Shown here: positions 46,401-54,730 of the stretch, piece by piece | How positions within the stretch are numbered: position 1 is the first letter of the stretch | Layout: each line of letters begins with the position of its first letter | NCBI GenBank assembly: GCA_947086655.1 | Contig: CAMTZM010000002.1 | Coordinates: forward strand, 124,001 to 188,000 | Direction of reading: 5' to 3' | Source of the DNA: an uncultured Eubacteriaceae bacterium | Lineage (GTDB): Bacteria; Bacillota; Clostridia; Lachnospirales; CAG-274 | Length of the DNA: 64,000 bases | Position numbers and translations under genes: made by a program | The notes under the pieces: generated by a model | Seen by the model: only the letters and a program-made list of their open reading frames with translations | What the model was told of the DNA's origin: nothing | Database searches by the model: none

Positions 46401-47028
46401 TTTAAGTTTAAAACTGTTACAAACAGAAGAAGCTTTAATTAACATAAAAAAATTAAATTCCGAATTTAATAAAAATCAGCATAAATTAGATATTTTAAAT
46501 GACATAATAAGCGTAACTCAAGGAAATAAATTTGTTGAGTTTATGGCAAAAAAACAACTTAAGTATATAACTATGGAAGCGTCTATGCGATTAAATAAAA
46601 TGACATCTGGGCGATATTCTATTGAACTTGACAGTTACGAAGAATTTTCTAAAACAAATGGAAGTAAACTTGATGGGGTGAATTTTGTAATAAGAGATAA
46701 TTATAACGGAGGGATAAGGCGTACTCCAAAAACATTATCAGGCGGAGAAATTTTTATGACTTCACTGAGTCTTGCTTTGGCTTTATCAAGCCGTATACAA
46801 TTAAAAAATGAAGCTTCTTTAGAAATATTTTTCCTTGATGAAGGATTTGGAACGCTTGACAGTAAACTTTTAGATACGGTTATGGATTGTCTTGAACATC
46901 TTTCATCTGAAAAAATATGCGTTTGTATAATAACCCATGTAGAAGAAATGAAAAACAGAATACAATCTAAATTAATTGTAAAACCTCCTTTTAACGGAAT
47001 ATCTGGTACGACTATAAGTTTTGGTTAA
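43444..47028 (+). CDS. sbcC: Exonuclease SbcCD subunit C (Rad50-like ATPase)
   Basis: About 1194 residues. Walker A GPTGSGKST at about residues 32-40, a very long Lys/Asn/Glu-rich coiled coil interrupted in the middle by the zinc hook PCPVCGSKEHPNP, and at the C-terminus the ABC signature LSGGEIFMTSLSLALALS and Walker B LEIFFLDEGFGTLD. I choose TTG at 43444, 9 bases after GGAGG, giving the family-like start MKPIKLKIAGLNSF; a TTG at 43426 precedes that ribosome binding site. Confidence 0.95.
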   Translation: MKPIKLKIAGLNSFTDEQTINFEKLTKNGLFGIFGPTGSGKSTIIDAITFALYGEISRYDGANANKAFINTNSNYMSITFEFILGKGKDENLYEVKREYLKRNDGSVKPPSARLVLKKSDENIKVLADKPKEVTKEIIKIIGLKYDDFTRSIILPQGKFSEFLMLENKARRDMLERLFGLEKYGSELSLKLNNAKNKQKDIVDEIKIKLEIYGNITKEDVENLKETLCNVSNEIDEDKNILTLKTNEYNETLKYIKDKKEYDLSLNKLKELDLKKSKIKELEFKLDNYKKAELIYPYLKEYLSTKNKLENNEIEFKKNNEEILNIKKHKENIKSEYDKICNENEKLMPILIKKQSKAEQALTIKSDTDKIEIEINELRKEYKKRIVNLKFLNKNLETECINKKQNDTELNTVLNKKLENTVNANYRKQIEIYADKEREYNNNLKKQKEYNTELQEKQNLIKVQNDECKTLDNEIKKIKEDNKKIEEKLYFLLNQNYNSDDILIEQKNTLKFEQEYNNKSEMFNKLNLLIKKIKNTEDNIIDCQKKYDNLCSSLNDLEKLFEEKQYQIKLFENEKFITLIAGELKDGEPCPVCGSKEHPNPAVIKFKAVEDELLDDIEKLKIKINKINDEKNKLNIDIYNYKSNLSAFENEKIEIDKNINGFDKEKEFEKLKLLKQNLLEKNEKYKKWKDDKESFENLLKLNNESLNKKLLKFTEIKKSLDKDNEQINNIELKLKKTDEIIYNEKGDINKLKLELNIESFLKEYDKINEKQRIKDIAEKQETNIRKSIEEININIQNIKNDILNIEKEIESFNILGQEKKNIINKNKKSIADICGDKNPEIYISEINERIKENKDLENDLKKEFEKSENEYNNIKKKNTELNKENNTYKDLLKEQEKKLIKSMHENSIENIDEIKNNIVSKDKQNDIEKIIKEYYENYKYISVNTSKLEECINKYDENIKKCDIVKTKEIIEKLENKIEIGINKKADLSLKLLQTEEALINIKKLNSEFNKNQHKLDILNDIISVTQGNKFVEFMAKKQLKYITMEASMRLNKMTSGRYSIELDSYEEFSKTNGSKLDGVNFVIRDNYNGGIRRTPKTLSGGEIFMTSLSLALALSSRIQLKNEASLEIFFLDEGFGTLDSKLLDTVMDCLEHLSSEKICVCIITHVEEMKNRIQSKLIVKPPFNGISGTTISFG

Positions 47029-47261
47029 TAGTTATTATTGACACAAATGCTAATAATAATTATAATAAAAAATAATTATATTTTTAAAATTAAAATATAT
47101 ATTACAAAAAGTGTTTTAAAAGTAAAATTAACCCTTTTTTATTTTAATTTTTATATACACTTTAGTTTATTTTAAAAAATAATATATTACATATAATACC
47201 ATACTTAAACTATGTGCATTATAAAAAAATTGGACAATATTAATTGAAATGAGGGATATTA

Positions 47262-47696
47262 ATGAATAGCGAAAATTTATATGGTTTTATTAAAAATTGT
47301 AAATGGTGTGGAAAAGCTTTTCAGAACAAATATTCTAACATTTGTCCTGAATGTGCAAAAAAAGACGAAGACTATTTTCAAAGGGTAAGAACTTATCTCA
47401 GAGACTATCCCGGAAGTAAAATAGATGAAGTTGAACAAATGACAGATGTATCAAGAAAAAGAATTACAAGATATTTAAGAGAAGGGCGCATAGAACTTGT
47501 TGAGGCAAACGGAGCTCTGACTTGTTTAAAATGCGGAAATCCTATAAAATCTGGTCTATATTGCGATACATGTTTTAAAGAACACAAAGACTCACTTAAA
47601 TCAATTTATGCAACATCTCATTCAAGTGAGGATTACAGCGGTGAAATGCACTTATATAAAGGCGACAGAATTAAAAATAAACATAAAAGAGATTAA
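47262..47696 (+). CDS. Flagellar operon protein, TIGR03826/YvyF type
   Basis: About 144 residues. Three zinc-binding cysteine pairs are visible: CKWCGKAF, CPECAKK and CLKCGNPIKSGLYCDTC, and between them DEVEQMTDVSRKRITRYLREGRIEL, a MerR-like helix-turn-helix segment. YvyF-type genes usually sit in flagellar operons near flgM and flgK, but none is adjacent here. The function is unclear; a regulatory role is plausible. The ribosome binding site is weak (GAGGGA). Confidence 0.87.
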   Translation: MNSENLYGFIKNCKWCGKAFQNKYSNICPECAKKDEDYFQRVRTYLRDYPGSKIDEVEQMTDVSRKRITRYLREGRIELVEANGALTCLKCGNPIKSGLYCDTCFKEHKDSLKSIYATSHSSEDYSGEMHLYKGDRIKNKHKRD

Positions 47697-47700
47697 TGTA

Positions 47701-47729
47701 TTGACATATAATGTTTTTAAGTTTATACT
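47701..47729 (+). promoter_or_regulatory. Consensus promoter of the T-box-pheST operon
   Basis: TTGACA (47701-47706), 17 bases, TATACT (47724-47729), starting 4 bases after the preceding stop codon and about 30 bases before the T-box stem I. Confidence 0.8.
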
Positions 47730-47757
47730 TTATAAATGTTATTTATTTTTAAAAGCT

Positions 47758-47993
47758 TTGAAAACGATAGTAAATAATAATTCGCTATACAGAGAAAAAA
47801 CGCCGTTGGCTGTAAGCGTTTTTTAGTTTGAATATTATTGAAGTTCACGTTTGAGCTTATCCTTTGAAGGCTTTAGCTTGTAGGGGGATACGTATAAGTA
47901 CGTTACACTTAAATTGAGAGCTTAAATTCTTTTTAAGAATCAGGGTGGTACCGCGAATATTACTTCGTCCCTATGTGGGACGAAGTTTTTTTG
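47758..47993 (+). promoter_or_regulatory. T-box leader, tRNA-Phe responsive
   Basis: Stem I begins near GAAAACGATAGTAAATAAT and contains ACAGAGA. A likely specifier codon TTC (Phe) is at 47844-47846, flanked by AG and AC. The T-box AGGGTGGTACCGCG is at 47942-47955; its TGGT would pair with uncharged tRNA ending in ACCA. The terminator ACTTCGTCCC/GGGACGAAGT with seven Ts (47962-47993) competes with the antiterminator. Uncharged tRNA-Phe would allow pheST transcription. The specifier agrees with the downstream gene. Confidence 0.95.
47962..47993 (+). terminator. T-box intrinsic terminator
   Basis: A 10-bp stem ACTTCGTCCC (47962-47971)/GGGACGAAGT (47977-47986) with a 5-base loop and a run of seven Ts, just before the pheS ribosome binding site. 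Confidence 0.95.
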
Positions 47994-48027
47994 TTTCAAA
48001 TTATTTTTGAAAGGAGATATAAAATTA

Positions 48028-49053
48028 ATGAAAGAAAAACTTATCAAAATAAAAGAGGATGCTATAAAATGCCTTAATGAAGCAGAAGATTTAAAAACTC
48101 TTGAAGAACTTAGAGTTAAAATTTTAGGGAAAAAAGGCGAGTTGACACAAATTTTAAAAGATATGAAAAATCTTACAGCAGAAGAAAGACCTATAATAGG
48201 GCAAACGGCAAATGAAGTCAGAACGGCAATTGAAGAAAAAATAGACTCTGCTAAAAATATATTTTTACAAAAGGCTCAAGAAATTAAATTGAAAGCTGAA
48301 ACAATTGACGTTACAATGCCGGGAAGAAAAAAAGCGTTAGGACATCTTCATCCAATGACACAAGTAATAGATAATATAAAAAATATTTTTATAGGAATGG
48401 GATATGAAATAGCTGAAGGGCCTGAAGTTGAAACGGCTCACTATAATTTTGAAGCACTTAATATACCCAAAAATCATCCGGCAAGAGATGAACAAGATAC
48501 ATTTTATATAAACGGAAACGATGATTTTTTATTAAGAACTCAAACTTCTCCTGTTCAAGTAAGAGTAATGGAAAATAAAAAACCTCCTATAAGAATAATA
48601 GCTCCGGGACGTGTTTACCGTGCTGATGAAGTTGATGCTACACATTCTCCTATATTTCACCAGCTTGAAGGATTAGTTATTGATAAAGGCATAACGATGG
48701 GTGATTTAAAGGGAGCTTTGGCTGTTTTCGCTAAAGAACTTTTTGGAGAAGATACAAAGGTGAGATTCAGACCTCATCATTTTCCGTTTACAGAACCAAG
48801 CGCAGAGATGGACGCATCATGTTTTGCATGTGGAGGAAAAGGCTGCCGTGTATGTAAAGACAGCGGTTATATAGAGGTATTAGGTTGTGGAATGGTACAT
48901 CCTAAGGTGCTTGAAATGGCAGGAATTGACTCAACAATATATAGTGGATTTGCTTTTGGAATGGGGCTTGAAAGAGTTACAATGCAAAAATACGCAATAA
49001 GCGATTTAAGACTTTTATTTGAAAATGATATTAAATTTTTAAAACAATTTTAA
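48028..49053 (+). CDS. pheS: Phenylalanine-tRNA ligase alpha subunit
   Basis: About 341 residues. An N-terminal coiled coil that binds tRNA, then the class II core with [15 protein letters not shown] (motif 2 region), [16 protein letters not shown] and the motif 3 [11 protein letters not shown]. The cysteine-bearing [16 protein letters not shown] insert is normal for Firmicute PheS. It charges tRNA-Phe as an alpha2-beta2 enzyme with PheT. The start at 48028 follows AAGGAGATA. Confidence 0.97.
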   Translation: MKEKLIKIKEDAIKCLNEAEDLKTLEELRVKILGKKGELTQILKDMKNLTAEERPIIGQTANEVRTAIEEKIDSAKNIFLQKAQEIKLKAETIDVTMPGRKKALGHLHPMTQVIDNIKNIFIGMGYEIAEGPEVETAHYNFEALNIPKNHPARDEQDTFYINGNDDFLLRTQTSPVQVRVMENKKPPIRIIAPGRVYRADEVDATHSPIFHQLEGLVIDKGITMGDLKGALAVFAKELFGEDTKVRFRPHHFPFTEPSAEMDASCFACGGKGCRVCKDSGYIEVLGCGMVHPKVLEMAGIDSTIYSGFAFGMGLERVTMQKYAISDLRLLFENDIKFLKQF

Positions 49054-49099
49054 TTATATAAACATTTATTAATTACTAAAAAATAGGGAGGAATACAAA

Positions 49100-51493
49100 A
49101 TGAATTTGCCCATTAGCTGGCTTAAAGATTATGTTGATATAGACTGTGACACTAAAACATTTGCTGATAAAATGACCTTGTCAGGCTCAAAAGTTGAATC
49201 TGTAACTAATGCCGGCGATTTTATAAGTAATGTTGTAGTTGGAAAGGTACTTTCCATTGATAAACATCCCGATGCTGATAAACTTGTTATTTGCCAAATT
49301 GACGTTGGACAAAGTGAGCCTATACAAATTGTTACCGGAGCGTCTAACTTATATGTAGGCGCTTTTGTGCCTGTTGCACTTGACGGTGCAAAATTATGCG
49401 GAGGCATAAAAATAAAAAAAGGTAAACTTAGAGGTGTTGTATCAAATGGAATGATGTGTTCTGTTGAAGAACTTGGATTTACAAGAAATGATTATCCAGA
49501 AGCTCCTGAACACGGAATTTATATATTTGATAAAGAATATGCCTTAGGTTCTGATGTAAAGCCTATTCTTGAAATAGACGACGATGTTGTTGAATTTGAA
49601 ATAACATCAAACCGTCCTGACTGTTTTAGCATAGTTGGACTTGCAAGAGAAGCAGCGGCTACTTTTAAAAAACCGTTTAAATATCCTAAAATTAGCGTTA
49701 AAGAAGAAGGCGGCTTAAATACTTCTGATATGATTTCAGTGGAAATAAAAAATCCTGAGCTTTGCCCGCGATATATAGCAAGAGCTGTAAAAAATGTAAA
49801 AATAGGACCTTCTCCTCAGTGGTTAAGACATAGGCTAACAGCTTCTGGAATAAGACCTATTAATAATATTGTAGATATAACAAATTATGTAATGCTTGAG
49901 CTTGGACAGCCAATGCACGCTTTTGATATAGATAGTATAGATGAAAGAAAGATAATTGTAAGAAATGCTGAAGATGGTGAAAAAATTGTAACTCTTGATG
50001 GAGTCGAACGTGAACTTGATTCATCTATGCTTGTAATTTCAGATTGCAGCAAAGCGGTTGCAGTTGCTGGAGTAATGGGCGGAGAAAACTCAAAAATAAC
50101 AGAAAATGCCTCGGCTATATTATTTGAGTCTGCAAATTTTAATGGTCCTAATGTAAGAATAACAGCAAAAAAATTAGGTCTTCGTACTGATGCTTCAGGA
50201 AAGTATGAAAAAGGACTTGACCCTAATTTATCTTTAGATGCTGTAAACCGTGCTGTACAGCTTGTTGAGCTTTTGGGCTGCGGAGAGGTTATAGAAGGAA
50301 TGGTAGATTGTTATCCTAATAAAAAAGAAAAATCAAGGTTAAAATACTCTCCGGAAAATATTAATAAACTTTTAGGCATAAATATATCTTCTGATGAAAT
50401 GATAGAAATTTTCAAACTTATAGAAGTTGACGCAGACGGAAAAGAGGCTGTAATCCCTACTTTTAGACCTGATTTAGAATCGGAGGCCGATTTAGCAGAA
50501 GAAATAGCAAGATTTTATGGATACGATAATATTGATACAACACTTGCTGCCGGAACTCCAACTGTGGGAAAGAAAAACAAAAAACAAATTATAGAAGATA
50601 TAATAAGAAATATAATGACAGCAAATGGTTTATCGGAAGCAATGACTTTTTCGTTTGAAAGTGCAAAAGTATTTGATAAACTTGGATTAGATAAAGATGA
50701 TAAAAAAAGAACTACCGTTACTATATCAAATCCTTTAGGTGAAGATTTCAGTGTAATGAGAACCACTTCTATAAACGGAATGCTGAATTCTTTGTCAATA
50801 AACTATAATAGAAGAAACTCAAGTGCTTATTTATTTGAACTTGCTAAAGTATATATACCAGAAAGTATTCCGCTTGAAAAACTTCCTTATGAAAAAAACG
50901 TATTATCCATAGGAATGTATGGAAATACCGACTTTTTTGAATTAAAGGGAATAATAGAAGAACTATTTGATGTACTTGCATTAAGCGATAAAACAGAATA
51001 TATATCAGAAACCAATATAAGCTATATGCACCCCGGCCGCTGTGCAAAGATTGTAACCGAAAATAAGATTATAGGAATAATAGGACAAATTCATCCTAAT
51101 ACAGCTAAAGCTTATAATATAGGAACAGATGTTTATGTATGTGAATTAGATATAGATGTTTTAATTAACTTAGCTGTATTCTCAAAAACTTATAACCCTT
51201 TGCCGAAATATCCATCAGTTCAAAGAGATATAGCTCTTATTGTTAAAGATGATATACCTGTAAAAAGCATTGAAAAAATAATAAAAAACAAGGGTGGAAA
51301 ACTTCTTGAGAGCATAACACTTTTTGATGTATATAAAGGCGGACAAATAGAAAAAGGTTATAAATCAGTGGCTTATAATATAACATTTAGGTCTTTGGAA
51401 AATACGTTAAAAGATGATGAAGTAAATCCTATTGTAAACAAAATATTAAAAGCAATTGAAAATGAACTTGGCGCTCAATTAAGAGAAAAATAA
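49100..51493 (+). CDS. pheT: Phenylalanine-tRNA ligase beta subunit
   Basis: About 797 residues, the full bacterial length: an N-terminal tRNA-binding (EMAP/OB) domain (about 40-150), B3/B4 editing domain, B5 domains, catalytic-like core and a C-terminal anticodon-binding ferredoxin fold (YPSVQRDIALIV). It contributes editing and tRNA recognition to the PheST enzyme. It follows pheS by 46 bases with AGGGAGGA before the ATG and shares the T-box control. Confidence 0.97.
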   Translation: MNLPISWLKDYVDIDCDTKTFADKMTLSGSKVESVTNAGDFISNVVVGKVLSIDKHPDADKLVICQIDVGQSEPIQIVTGASNLYVGAFVPVALDGAKLCGGIKIKKGKLRGVVSNGMMCSVEELGFTRNDYPEAPEHGIYIFDKEYALGSDVKPILEIDDDVVEFEITSNRPDCFSIVGLAREAAATFKKPFKYPKISVKEEGGLNTSDMISVEIKNPELCPRYIARAVKNVKIGPSPQWLRHRLTASGIRPINNIVDITNYVMLELGQPMHAFDIDSIDERKIIVRNAEDGEKIVTLDGVERELDSSMLVISDCSKAVAVAGVMGGENSKITENASAILFESANFNGPNVRITAKKLGLRTDASGKYEKGLDPNLSLDAVNRAVQLVELLGCGEVIEGMVDCYPNKKEKSRLKYSPENINKLLGINISSDEMIEIFKLIEVDADGKEAVIPTFRPDLESEADLAEEIARFYGYDNIDTTLAAGTPTVGKKNKKQIIEDIIRNIMTANGLSEAMTFSFESAKVFDKLGLDKDDKKRTTVTISNPLGEDFSVMRTTSINGMLNSLSINYNRRNSSAYLFELAKVYIPESIPLEKLPYEKNVLSIGMYGNTDFFELKGIIEELFDVLALSDKTEYISETNISYMHPGRCAKIVTENKIIGIIGQIHPNTAKAYNIGTDVYVCELDIDVLINLAVFSKTYNPLPKYPSVQRDIALIVKDDIPVKSIEKIIKNKGGKLLESITLFDVYKGGQIEKGYKSVAYNITFRSLENTLKDDEVNPIVNKILKAIENELGAQLREK

Positions 51494-51509
51494 TAAGGCA
51501 GGCTTGATT

Positions 51510-52391
51510 ATGGAAGATTATGATTTATTGTCGAATATACAAAAAAAGATGCCGCATTTAAGCAAAGGACAAAAAAGAATAGCTAATTTTCTTATTGAAC
51601 ATCTTGATAAAGCGGTTTATCTAACAGCGTCAAAATTAGGTGAGATATCTGGAGTAAGCGAATCAACCGTAGTAAGATTCGCAATTGAAATGGGTTTTGA
51701 CGGTTATCCTAAACTTCAAAAAGCCATTGAGGAGCTTGTGAGAAATAAACTTACAGCCGTACAAAGAATAGAGGTTACATCTGACAGAATAGAAAGAGAT
51801 AAAAATATTCTTAAATCGGTATTAAAAGCTGATGCTGAAAGAATATGCATGACTTTAAATGAAATAGATGAAAATACGTTTGAAAAAGCTGTAAATAAAA
51901 TATTGAGTGCAAGAAAAATATATGTTGTAGGAGGAAGGAGTTCGGCTGCTTTATCAAGCTTTCTTTCTTTTTACCTTAACCTTATGGTTGATAATGTTAT
52001 AGGAGTTAATTCTTCCAATGTTACAGAGGTTTTTGAGCAAATATACAGAATTGAAGAATGTGATGTTTTCATTGGAATAAGTTTTCCTCGTTATTCTCAA
52101 AAAACAATAAAAGCAATGGAATATGCTTTTAACAAAAATGCTTTTACAATAGCGATTACAGATAGTTTATTTTCGCCGCTTGCTAAATTTGCTAAAAATT
52201 GTCTTCCTGCTCATAGCGATATGATTTCTTTTGTTGATTCTTTAGTTGCGCCGCTTAGTGTTATAAACGCTTTGCTTGTTTCTGTAAGTGTAAACAAAAA
52301 AGACGATATTATTAAAAATCTTGCTAATCTTGAAGGACTATGGAATGAGTATCAAGTTTATACATCTAATAAATCTAAAAAATATATATAA
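51510..52391 (+). CDS. MurR/RpiR family transcriptional regulator
   Basis: About 293 residues. The N-terminal helix-turn-helix contains AVYLTASKLGEISGVSESTVVRFA, and the SIS sugar-isomerase domain follows (YVVGGRSSAALSSFLSFYL). Such proteins sense phosphosugars. It lies 16 bases after pheT and may share its transcript. No sugar-metabolism gene is next to it, so its regulon is unknown. I choose ATG 51510; a TTG at 51504 is possible. A terminator follows. Confidence 0.92.
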   Translation: MEDYDLLSNIQKKMPHLSKGQKRIANFLIEHLDKAVYLTASKLGEISGVSESTVVRFAIEMGFDGYPKLQKAIEELVRNKLTAVQRIEVTSDRIERDKNILKSVLKADAERICMTLNEIDENTFEKAVNKILSARKIYVVGGRSSAALSSFLSFYLNLMVDNVIGVNSSNVTEVFEQIYRIEECDVFIGISFPRYSQKTIKAMEYAFNKNAFTIAITDSLFSPLAKFAKNCLPAHSDMISFVDSLVAPLSVINALLVSVSVNKKDDIIKNLANLEGLWNEYQVYTSNKSKKYI

Positions 52392-52392
52392 G

Positions 52393-52425
52393 GAAATACT
52401 GATTAATTCAGTATTTCTCTTTTTA
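52393..52425 (+). terminator. Terminator after the RpiR regulator
   Basis: GAAATACTGA (52393-52402)/TCAGTATTTC (52408-52417), a 10-bp stem with a 5-base loop followed by TCTTTTT. Confidence 0.82.
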
Positions 52426-52456
52426 AAAAAACATATTTCACGTATGGAGTGATACA

Positions 52457-53680
52457 ATGAAAAATGTAATTGTAATAGGCGGAGGACCGGCCGGAATGAT
52501 TGCAGCCGGTATAGCGGCAAAAAACGGAAACAAAACAATACTGATTGAAAAAAATGAAAAGCTTGGTAAAAAATTGTATATTACAGGTAAAGGAAGATGT
52601 AATTTAACAAACGCCTCCGACCCTGAAACACTTATAAAAAATATAACTGGAAATCCTTATTTTTTATACAGCGCTTTTTATACTTTCACAAGTCAAGATA
52701 CAATGGAATTTTTTGAAAAACTTGGGGTTAGATTAAAAGTTGAAAGAGGAAACAGGGTTTTCCCTGTTTCCGACAAATCAAGCGATATAATAAAAGCGCT
52801 TGAGCGTTATTTAAAAATTAATAAAGTTGATGTAATTTTAAAAAAAGAAGTTGATGATATAATTATAGAAAATAAGTTAATAAAAGGAGTTCATACAAAA
52901 GACAACAAACTGTATTTATGTGATAATCTAATCATAGCAACAGGAGGACTTTCATATCCTGTTACAGGCTCAACTGGTGATGGATACAGATTTGCTAAAA
53001 AAGCCGGACATAATGTAACAAAGCTTTATCCTTCTATTGTGCCTCTTGTATCAGAAGAAAAATGGTGCAGTGAACTTCAAGGGCTTACTTTAAAAAATGT
53101 TTCAATTAATTTAAAGGTTGGCGGAAAAACAATTTATAAAGATTTTGGGGAAATGCTTTTTACTCATTTTGGCGTTTCCGGTCCTATAATATTAAGCGCA
53201 AGCAGATTTATAATTGATAAAATAGATAAAAAACCTCAAATAATTATAGATGTAAAACCATCTCTTAATGAAAAAGAACTTGATAACAGAATATTAAGAG
53301 ATTTTAAAAAATATAAAAACAAAGCATTTAAAAATTCTCTTTCAGAACTTCTTCCTAAAAAATTAATACCTGTTATAATTAAATTATCAGAAATAGATGA
53401 AAACAAACAAGTTAATGAAATTACAAAAGAAGAAAGAAAAAAACTTGTTTATACCCTTAAAAATATAACTATAAACATAAAAAGCACAAGGGATTTTTCA
53501 GAAGCCGTTATAACTGCTGGAGGAGTTGATGTAAACGATATTGAGCCTTCAACTATGAAATCAAAAATAATTGATAATTTAAGTTTTGCTGGCGAGGTAA
53601 TTGATACTGACGGTTTTACTGGAGGTTTCAATTTACAAATAGCGTTTTCAACTGGTTATTTAGCCGGAAATAATATATAA
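52457..53680 (+). CDS. FAD-dependent oxidoreductase, HI0933/YhiN family
   Basis: About 407 residues. The dinucleotide-binding motif VIGGGPAGMIAAGIAAKNG (residues 6-24), GKGRCNLTN, a second FAD-contact motif IIATGGLSYPVTGSTGDG and the C-terminal GGVDVNDIEPSTMKSK and GFNLQIAFSTGYLAG are typical of the HI0933-like (aminoacetone oxidase-type) flavoproteins. The substrate is not established for the family. It is the first of a run FAD oxidoreductase, AroH-Cmk, IspH-S1, with spacings of 20 and 4 bases, an order seen in other Clostridia. Confidence 0.92.
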   Translation: MKNVIVIGGGPAGMIAAGIAAKNGNKTILIEKNEKLGKKLYITGKGRCNLTNASDPETLIKNITGNPYFLYSAFYTFTSQDTMEFFEKLGVRLKVERGNRVFPVSDKSSDIIKALERYLKINKVDVILKKEVDDIIIENKLIKGVHTKDNKLYLCDNLIIATGGLSYPVTGSTGDGYRFAKKAGHNVTKLYPSIVPLVSEEKWCSELQGLTLKNVSINLKVGGKTIYKDFGEMLFTHFGVSGPIILSASRFIIDKIDKKPQIIIDVKPSLNEKELDNRILRDFKKYKNKAFKNSLSELLPKKLIPVIIKLSEIDENKQVNEITKEERKKLVYTLKNITINIKSTRDFSEAVITAGGVDVNDIEPSTMKSKIIDNLSFAGEVIDTDGFTGGFNLQIAFSTGYLAGNNI

Positions 53681-53700
53681 TACTAAAAGGAATGATAAAT

Positions 53701-54726
53701 ATGAGTATTTGTTGTATCAGAGGCGCAATTACTGTCGAGGAAAATACAAGAGAAAACATATTGTATAATTCAAAGCTTCTTTTAAATGAAATTATTAAAA
53801 AAAATAATATTAACATAAATTCTATAAACTCTGTATTTTTTACGGCAACAAAGGACATTACAAAAGTATATCCAGCGGTTGCGGCAAGAGAAATTGGAAT
53901 ATGCGAAGCCGGACTTATGTGTGTACAGGAAATGTTTGTAGAAGGAAGTCTTGAAATGTGTATACGTGTGCTTATAACAGCCAATATTGATATAAACCAA
54001 AAAGATGTAAAACATGTATATATGAAAAACGCAAAAAAACTAAGACCGGATTTATCTGATAAAAAAAATATATGCGTTGCAATTGACGGTCCGGCAGGTT
54101 CCGGAAAAAGCACCATAGCAAGAATAATAGCAAAAGAACTCAATTTTATTTATGTCGATACGGGAGCAATGTATAGAAGTGTGGCTTTATATTGTATAAA
54201 TAATAATATAAGTACAAATGATAATAAAAAAATTATAAATATACTTGACAATATAGATATTAAGATTGATTATATAAATGATATACAAAATATATTTTTA
54301 AATGAGGAAAATGTAACTGAATTAATAAGAAATCAAATTGTAGCCGATGGAGCGTCTAAAGTTGCTGCCATAAAAGAAGTTAGAGAAAAACTTGTAGATA
54401 TTCAAAGAAAAATAGCTCTTAATAAAGATGTTATAATGGATGGGAGAGACATTGGAACACACGTACTTCCAAATGCTCATGTAAAAATATATTTAGATGC
54501 AAGTATTGATGAGAGAACTAAGCGAAGATGTAACGAACTCAAAGAAAACGGTATAGCTTTTAAAGAAGATGAAATAAAAAAAGAAATAGTAAAAAGGGAT
54601 AATTATGACAAAAATAGAAAAGAATCACCTTTAAAACAGGCTGAAGACGCTATTTTTATTGATACTTCCTCAATGAAAATAGAAGATGTAAAAAATGAAA
54701 TAATAAAAATAATAAAAAGGGTTTGA
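53701..54726 (+). CDS. Fused chorismate mutase (AroH type) and cytidylate kinase
   Basis: About 341 residues in one frame. Residues 1-120 are an AroH-type chorismate mutase: Arg7, Arg63, Cys74, Glu77, Arg89 and Tyr107 occupy the positions of the Bacillus AroH active site (each within one residue of the reference number), ending in LRPDLS. Residues 125-341 are cytidylate kinase, with P-loop GPAGSGKST at 130-138, DTGAMYRSV, and MDGRDIGT. One half makes prephenate, the other phosphorylates CMP and dCMP. The start at 53701 is set by AAAAGGA about 10 bases upstream; ATG 53692 is too close to it. The join is about 5 residues long. Confidence 0.9.
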   Translation: MSICCIRGAITVEENTRENILYNSKLLLNEIIKKNNININSINSVFFTATKDITKVYPAVAAREIGICEAGLMCVQEMFVEGSLEMCIRVLITANIDINQKDVKHVYMKNAKKLRPDLSDKKNICVAIDGPAGSGKSTIARIIAKELNFIYVDTGAMYRSVALYCINNNISTNDNKKIINILDNIDIKIDYINDIQNIFLNEENVTELIRNQIVADGASKVAAIKEVREKLVDIQRKIALNKDVIMDGRDIGTHVLPNAHVKIYLDASIDERTKRRCNELKENGIAFKEDEIKKEIVKRDNYDKNRKESPLKQAEDAIFIDTSSMKIEDVKNEIIKIIKRV

Positions 54727-54730
54727 AAAA

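Noticed and set aside
43665-46445. Minus-strand ORFs opposite sbcC
   Set aside because: These are complementary shadows of the lysine- and glutamate-rich coiled coil of SbcC.
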